NCBI GenBank assembly: GCA_025201345.1
Contig: JAIXMG010000022.1
Span: 1-64,000 of the forward strand
Reading direction: 5' to 3'
DNA: 64,000 nt
DNA from: Thamnidium elegans
Lineage: Eukaryota; Mucoromycota; Mucoromycetes; Mucorales; Mucoraceae
Below the pieces are notes generated by a model that ran no database searches, was not told the DNA's origin, and saw nothing but the letters and a program-made list of their open reading frames with translations. Position numbers and translations under genes: made by a program. Numbering within the stretch: the first letter of the stretch is position 1; every line of letters starts with the position of its first letter. Of this stretch, positions 58,059 through 64,000 are shown piece by piece.

Positions 58059-58826
58059 GACAATAAGTATGTAGCAATGAAATATGCTGTATTGTCCAAG
58101 TCTGTTACAGGAACTTAATAAGTTAAAATCCTTCTAAGGGATAAGAGAAGGAAAAGCGAAAGAAAAGTTCTTCAGTGCAGTCGAATAATCTCGGGAGAAA
58201 AGAGATAGGATAGTCGGTAGATATTGCTAGAGGTTTGGATATTCTTACCTAATAAACTACTTATTATGCTAACTATTGGCCATGTCGCAGATATTATTTT
58301 ACTTCTGATCTATGGATTATTAGAGACAAATTGATTGAAAAAATATCCTTTGAACGTACTCACCAACGATTACTTTCAATGTTCTACTAGAAATAGTAGC
58401 CTTATATTTAAAAATTGGGGGTGTCTTTTATTTTTACTCTTAACAATAGATTTGGAGATATTATTAAAGATTACTATAGAAACTATTCACATCAAGCACA
58501 AGCATAGGAATCTTTCACGACTCTTACTAAAAGGGTGAAAGAATCTACCATATATGCAACGCAATATTTAATTATATTGAAAGAAGGGATATTTCAATTG
58601 AAGCATCTCAGGTTTTTTTTTTTAATATACATCTGTAATATATAATAAGATATATAATATATTGCGATAAGTGGGAATATTTATTAAACGTAAAAAAGTA
58701 ACGGTGAAAAAAAGAAATTATACGTAGGTATATGTTTAAATTATTATTCATTAGGGAACAGAAACCAGATTCATTTAGTTGGAGGGGGGGGGGTAAATTA
58801 CTATATACATAAACAAGTTTGAATAC
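57798..58826. other. Intergenic region with poly-A tract
   Basis: Contains the exit from the tandem array, a poly-A tract (about 58016-58057), and the 3' flank shared with 49495-49520. No supported gene; the short open frame at 58335-58538 is AT-driven. Confidence 0.5.
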
Positions 58827-60721
58827 TTATTCAGGCTTTAACCATAAAGCTCTTTTTGGTGATATTGAATCTCTTAATGATTCCGCCGACGTAATATCCT
58901 CCACAGTTTTTTTCTTATTATTGTTAGCTTCAAGAACAATACCTCGGGTAATAACTGCCATGTCCTGCTAAAAAAGTTAGAATAAAATCCTCTTTTCACA
59001 TGATAATACCAACCTTCAATTTTAACAAATTATCTACGAGTTTTATCGAGTCTTTTATTAAACTGTTTTCCAAACAAGGGAAGTCGATGGTGGAAACACG
59101 GTTTAAAACATAACAACTCGAGTTTTTTCGGTAAAGGTAACAAATGTCACCGTGAAAACCTAATATAAAAGCAATGGCGTTAATACATCGGACGGATATA
59201 TTCATGACAGGATGTACCTAGCGCTTGAAACAGAGGGAGTTTTATATCTGACTGATCACCTTTGTAGCTATGTAGAATGTTGTCGATTTGGATGATACCA
59301 TTCAATACCAGCTTTTGCTTGTCAGAATAGTACTTGGAGGAGGTCAATACCTTCCCAAACTCACCAGAAGCAACATCATACGATTTATCCAATTTACTAC
59401 AAAGTAATCGGATATCCAGTCTGAATTTATATGGGCATCCTAAGGACTCTGTGTCCCCCCTAAGCAATATGTTTAGTACAGATAAAAAAAAAAAAAAAAA
59501 AACTCACACATACCAGTGTGACCAAATATCTGTGTTTAAAAAAAGCGCTTTGATTATTGGACCCCAGAAATACAAGATGTAGTCCATTTCAGAAAACTTT
59601 AATTCCATTGACTCATTAAATAAGTCAGGAGAAAAAAGGTGAGTCTCGAGACTAAACACAGCTATAGTTAATATGACAGTTAAGGAATATTGACTTTCTG
59701 TTTTGAACTCACATATAGCGATAAATACTACAGATATTGATATTTTCACGGGGCTGTTTGCTCAAGTTGGATATTTTACTCAAAGCGTGGTTTAAATTAT
59801 TACCATACTATAAAGCTAAACGTTACTATCAAATAACTACTCATTTTATGGTAACCTTACTCTTGCAATGATATCCTTTACTGTATCAACAGATTGGTAA
59901 TTATTAGAGTCATTAAAAGCTAAAATATTACTAAGCTGCTCTCTTTGATCACTGGTGAATTGGTCGAGTTGACTGTCGCGAGTATTATCTGTCAAATCTA
60001 TAACATTATTCATTGTCATGCTAGAATAAAAAGTTTCAGATTGTACTATTTTTATATGTATGTATTTTTATATAATCCTTACGTCATATAATACTTTTGT
60101 TTATCGCTATATTCATCAAAAAGATGAAATGAATTAGCAGCGTTAGATTTTAAGAAAGAAAAAAGCGACAAGTCCAAACCATCCAGCGTCACACCATCAT
60201 GCTCGACCTATTATAAAGGCACTGTTTTTAGAATTTTGATTTAAAAGTTTATTACTTAGACATCGACTTACAATACTTATATTCCTTTTTTTGGATAAAA
60301 ATCCATCGTCATTATTATTGCTGCTTCGTTTAAAAGAAGTGTGGTCAAGGTTTACAAATTTGATGGCTTCTGTACTAACTATGCTATCACGAATATTGGT
60401 ATTGATGGCTAAACTGGTCCAAAAACCTTCAGTTTCCGTGTTATAAATACTCTAATAAAAAATAATTAGTTTATTTTATTATTACTAATCCCAATGTTTC
60501 AAGGTTACAGGAAAGCCAGTATCTATTTCACTTTTTGCCCACAGCTTATTCTTGGGGTTCTCAGAAAGAGAAAGTAAAATAACCGAATCCTCAAATTCTT
60601 TTTCTGCTTGTTCCTTTCTTCGTAAAGAGTATTTTCCGGCTCTAAAAAAGCCCACTCCAATATGTTGAGAGTTGAGATTGTTTATAATCCACTCTGGAGG
60701 ATTCCAAGTGCTGCTAGACAT
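58827..60721 (-). CDS. Unknown repeated gene family, copy E (most complete)
   Basis: Start M-S-S-S-T-W-N-P-P-E-W at 60719-60721; exon 1 60509-60721, exon 2 from 60451. Later exons carry I-L-E-T-H-L-F, E-M-D-Y-I-L-Y-F-W-G-P, G-D-T-E-S-L-G-C, R-L-D-I-R-L-L and D-V-A-S-G-E-F-G-K, then G-D-I-C-Y-L-Y-R and the end L-W-L-K-P-E-stop at 58827. At least four more introns are clear, with GT-AG ends: near 59650-59720, 59470-59515, 59160-59215, 58970-59020. The join across the roughly 300-base segment 60040-60345 does not resolve cleanly with strong splice sites, so the gene may be disrupted there. The D ... G-E-x-x-K pattern faintly recalls PD-(D/E)XK nucleases, but this is speculative; I do not recognise the family. 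Confidence 0.5.
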
Positions 60722-60771
60722 TAAAAATAAAATAAAAAAAAGTGAAGAAAGAGAGTTTTTTGTTTACACGC

Positions 60772-60816
<45 letters not shown>

Positions 60817-61564
60817 GAAACGCGTTGTTTTGTTTCACCTCCTTATTTAAAAAAAAAGCCAGTCTTACACGACAAATGCCTTGAAACCGATAAGGGGGAT
60901 ATAATAAAGAGAAGTATATACATCATCAACAAAGCTTTAATAGTTATTTTGCCAGACAGTCAACAATTGGCTGGTAGAGAGACAACGGTGGAAGATTGTA
61001 GCGGCGGTCAAGCAACGAACATGAGGTAGCTGTCGTATTATTGGTATCATAAAGTAGTGTGGCTAACTCAAGAACCGTATGTTCGAGAGCCAAACGTAGT
61101 ATAAGGAGCAACACGAGGGAAAGGAACCATGTTGATTTAAAGCTTGCGTATATCAGAGTTCAAACGACCAAGGAAACAAAACAAGTAAAGACACCAATAT
61201 ATTCAGGCCGTCATAACCAAGGTTAGCCGATTTCAGGGCTCTGAACAGGCATCACACAGAGCTTCGTTATCAATACGAAAAGTTTCTTCATAGTTTTCAA
61301 CTAATTATGAGCAAAGAGAATGTCGTTATAAAGCTTAAGAGTCCTGGGAAGGGGAAGTATTCCATTTCCAAATTATACGATAAACGTGCAGTACAGTAAC
61401 CTTGGATGGAAATATTGGTACTTCCAGTTGTAATAGATGTAAGTCCAGCGCTTACAGAATTGCTGTACAAACCCTTACAGCTCTCTATTAAGTAAGTAAC
61501 ATAATTTTGTCTTAATAAAGTGATGAAAATACTAAACACAAGAGTAAGCAATGATTAAAACAGA

Positions 61565-61795
61565 AATACTTTACTTACACAAGACAACTTCTCCTCACGG
61601 ATGTTCCATCTAAAAGTTTTCAGTCTATTAACAGGAAAGAGCTAAGCAAAGAACGTAAATGTTGTCAGTAATATATGACTAGTATATTATATTATAAAGC
61701 TTACCAAAGAGTATAGAAGAAAAAGAGAGAAAGAAAAAAAAAAGTTGTTCAATTTAACTAGGATTTTTTTATCAGAATAGCGTAAATTAAAGCAC
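61565..61795. repeat. Segmental duplicate, partner at 54710-54955
   Basis: See 54710-54955; orientation is the same. The copy here lacks the long A tract that follows the partner. Confidence 0.65.
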
Positions 61796-62395
61796 AGTTA
61801 GCGAAGATGAAAAAATAAGATGATATATTTGTTAAGAGTCAAGTAAAATTTCATAAAAGTTTTCAGAGTAATAATAATGTTTTATTGTTTGAAAAAAAGA
61901 AATGGGTATTTATATGAAAGCAATAGGTTATTTCAATGACAGTTCGTATTCATAAGATTACATTAACTAGATAACCTGTACTAGGGCAGTTAGTGATCCC
62001 ATTGTGGGAAATATAACAGTCTATACGTTCATACAGCTAGTGACAGGGTATTTATAACGAAGAAAATATGCGTTGTATAATCTCGGGTGTTTGGTGCTGT
62101 TAAAGTATTTTCTTACTGTTGAATTCAACACGCATGCCGTCACGAAAATTTCTAGTTTGAGAAAACATTGTAATAATAATAATAACAGTAATAGTAAGTA
62201 TACACTAAAGAAAAAAAAAAAGGCCTTCTTTATTATATCGCATTCTTTTACGAGTCAGGTGATTTTTCAAATAGAAATTGATAAGTCTCTCACGAAAACA
62301 ACTTTGCCTATCTTCATCATCAACGTTACATTTTTATAAAAACTTTAATCTAGCCAATTATCATTAAAACGGTAAATAATATAGAAAAAAAATAC

Positions 62396-62405
62396 CCCGC
62401 GGGGA
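62396..62405. promoter_or_regulatory. GC palindrome upstream of the aldo/keto reductase
   Basis: CCCCGCGGGG stands out in AT-rich sequence about 130 bases before the start codon. It could bind a zinc-finger or dimeric regulator. No factor can be named from sequence alone. Confidence 0.35.
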
Positions 62406-62531
62406 ACAAGTTTTCCCCATCCCCAAAGTCACGTCATTTCGCAGTAATTTGATTATAAAAATGCATTTTCTTTTTTTCTCAAAAAAAAAAAAAAAAAACT
62501 TTTTTTTCTAACTATAAAATAATAATTAAAT

Positions 62532-63675
62532 ATGTCTGACATTCCTACTGCCAAGGTATTTTTCGTATAATCATATGACATATATTATCTTATTTTACTA
62601 ATGTATCGACTATTATGTAGTTAAACAGCGGATATGAAATCCCTTTGATCGGTTACGGTACTTTTGGTGGTAACGACGCTCCTGAGCAAGTCTATAATGC
62701 CTCTAAAGTAGCTTTAAAAACCGGTTATAAGCATTTTGACACAGCCTATATCTGTAGGTTAATCTTTATCACTGAGAAAAAAAAAGTTATACACTAGAAA
62801 GCTAATTTTTCCTATTTTTTTTTTTTAAAAAAATGACGTGTATAGATCAAACTGAAGAAGCTTTAGGAAAGGCTATTAAGGAAGGTGATGTCCCTCGTAA
62901 AGACCTCTTTATCACTACAAAGTTATGGCAATACTTCCATGAACCTCAACATGTTCGTCCCGTATTTGAAAGATCTTTAAAGCTCTTGCAAATGGATTAC
63001 GTCGATTTATATTTGATTCATTGGCCCATTTCTTGGGAGTTCCATAGTTATGAGTTTAATGACTTGAAAGCTACTAAGGATATGAAGAACACACACGTAC
63101 CTATTATTGATACATGGCGCGAGATGGAAAAATTGGTTAACGAAAAAAAGGCTCGTTCTATCGGTGTTTCTAACTTTACTATTCCCATGTTGGAAGATTT
63201 ATTAAGCAAGTGTTCTATTCCTCCTGCCGTCAACCAAGTAGAAATAACCACTGCTTTGCCTCAAGAAGAGTTACTTGCTTACTGTAAGAGTAAAAACATT
63301 CTTTTGACCGCATACTCTCCTCTTGGCAACCCTGGTTACAAAAAGGATAGCCGCGCTACTTTAGATGATCCTGTTATTCTTGATATCGCCAAAAAATACA
63401 ATAAAAGCCCAGCTCAAGTCGTCCTTAATTGGGGCGTTAACCGCGGTTATGCTGTTATTCCCAAGTCAACAACTCCCGCTCGTATTGAAGCAAATTTTAC
63501 TTACTTCAAGTTGGAGGATAGTGAAATTGAAGCTATTACTGCTCTTGGCCGTGAACATCCTTATCGTTCTTGGTAAGTTTAATAATGCTAAAGTGTTTAT
63601 TTGTTTATTAACCATTGTTTGTATAATAGTCGACCCGAGAATATGTGGGGACCTTCATGCGCCATCTTTGATTAA
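62532..63675 (+). CDS. Aldo/keto reductase (309 aa)
   Basis: Four exons: 62532-62555 (24 nt), 62621-62753, 62846-63572, 63630-63675, giving 309 aa. Conserved features of the (alpha/beta)8 NADPH-dependent family: I-G-Y-G-T-F-G; F-D-T-A-Y-I-Y with catalytic Asp and Tyr (the Tyr follows the splice junction); T-T-K-L-W with catalytic Lys; L-I-H-W-P with catalytic His; I-G-V-S-N-F; V-N-Q-V-E; A-Y-S-P-L-G; and I-P-K-S cofactor binding. The last exon supplies R-P-E-N-M-W-G-P-S and I-F-D at the C terminus, typical of xylose-reductase-like and glycerol-dehydrogenase-like fungal enzymes. The exact substrate cannot be read from sequence. Confidence 0.93.
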
Positions 63676-64000
63676 TCTATAAAAAAAACAATCAATAAAA
63701 AAGAAATGTCTACTTAATCATGTACGAAAATAGTGGTACGCGTTCTGTTTAATTTTTCATGTGCTCACTCAACTTTGTTTATTCACATAAAAAGGAACTT
63801 GCGTGTGAATTAAGTTAAAACGGCGGGTACACATGTATATAAAAATGATTAAAGAACTTATAAATACCATTATATGATACAAATAGTCGTATAATACGTC
63901 CTGATAAGTATTCTTTTATCATAGTTAAATTAGTCTTTTTTATAACTTTTTTTTTTGTGCTTTAGTTTTCTAATGACAAACCTATATATATAGTTCTTCT
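63676..64000. other. 3' flank to window end
   Basis: AT-rich non-coding sequence downstream of the aldo/keto reductase; an AATAAA-like sequence occurs shortly after the stop (about 63692-63698). Nothing else recognised. Confidence 0.5.

Larger units (their letters stand above)
60722..62531. other. Intergenic, includes segmental duplicate and poly-T
   Basis: Poly-T tract at about 60774-60814, a segment duplicated from 54710-54955 (61565-61795), and no supported gene. The open frames at 60672-61029 depend on the poly-T tract. Near the right end lies the palindrome CCCCGCGGGG (about 62396-62405), followed by TCCCCATCCCC-like and GTCACGTCA sequences. These are plausible promoter sites for the aldo/keto reductase. 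Confidence 0.5.

Noticed and set aside
60672..61029. Two plus-strand frames around the poly-T run
   Set aside because: Open only because of a long homopolymer; antisense to the start of copy E.
1..64000. CRISPR array, bacterial operons, tRNA or rRNA genes
   Set aside because: No regularly spaced short repeats with spacers, no ribosome-binding sites, and no box A/box B or rRNA-like sequence recognised by eye. Introns and domain content are eukaryotic. A tRNA scan was not possible.
63676..64000. Possible gene at the window end
   Set aside because: Stops in all frames and no splice-consistent coding segments seen.

Overview
This is a eukaryotic, almost certainly fungal, AT-rich window. Genes are dense, with short GT-AG introns of about 45-100 nt, some with a CTAAC-like branch point, and long poly-A/T tracts are common. 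A Mucorales-type (Mucoromycota) genome fits best: a Zn2Cys6 regulator, Vps27, prohibitin and an HSPA12-like Hsp70 sit beside an expanded degenerate Hsp70 family and DNA transposons. That taxonomic call is an inference from gene style. All exon models were built by hand from splice signals, reading-frame phase and comparison between copies.

1-20.3 kb is a tandemly duplicated accessory block on the minus strand. Three copies of one nine-exon gene lie at 1-2512 (cut by the window edge, with a nonsense codon), 5491-9071 (open, 1052 aa) and 15985-19656 (open, 1054 aa). The protein looks like two Hsp70-type ATPase domains in a row with the phosphate-binding motifs worn away. Between copies lie two decayed OrfB/TnpB-like (probably Fanzor-like) genes, a 624 bp piggyBac-like element with TTAA duplications whose empty site survives in the neighbouring unit, and a decayed 4.2 kb CACTA/Tnp2-type transposon.

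20.3-49.3 kb is ordinary gene territory. In order it holds a DUF202 membrane protein, Vps27, prohibitin 1, a 51-aa cysteine-rich protein (minus), an intact Hsp70-like protein, an 11-finger C2H2 protein (minus), an O-fucosyltransferase-like protein (minus), ribulose-phosphate 3-epimerase (minus), a Zn2Cys6 transcription factor containing a 7-nt exon, an unknown acidic protein, a mitochondrial citrate carrier and a UVSSA homologue in eleven exons.

49.3-62.4 kb is repeat-rich. It contains several copies and fragments of one unrecognised minus-strand gene (51.6-53.1 kb, 58.8-60.7 kb, pieces at 49.5, 50.2 and 54.3 kb), a 287 bp MITE-like insertion, a retroelement remnant (probably DIRS-like), segmental duplications, and a nearly perfect 338 bp tandem array (56.3-57.8 kb). 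An aldo/keto reductase closes the window (62.5-63.7 kb).

No rRNA, tRNA or CRISPR array was recognised. The genes in the middle are unrelated housekeeping functions and are not an operon-like unit. The biology most worth following is the Hsp70-derived tandem family and the mobile elements nested in it.
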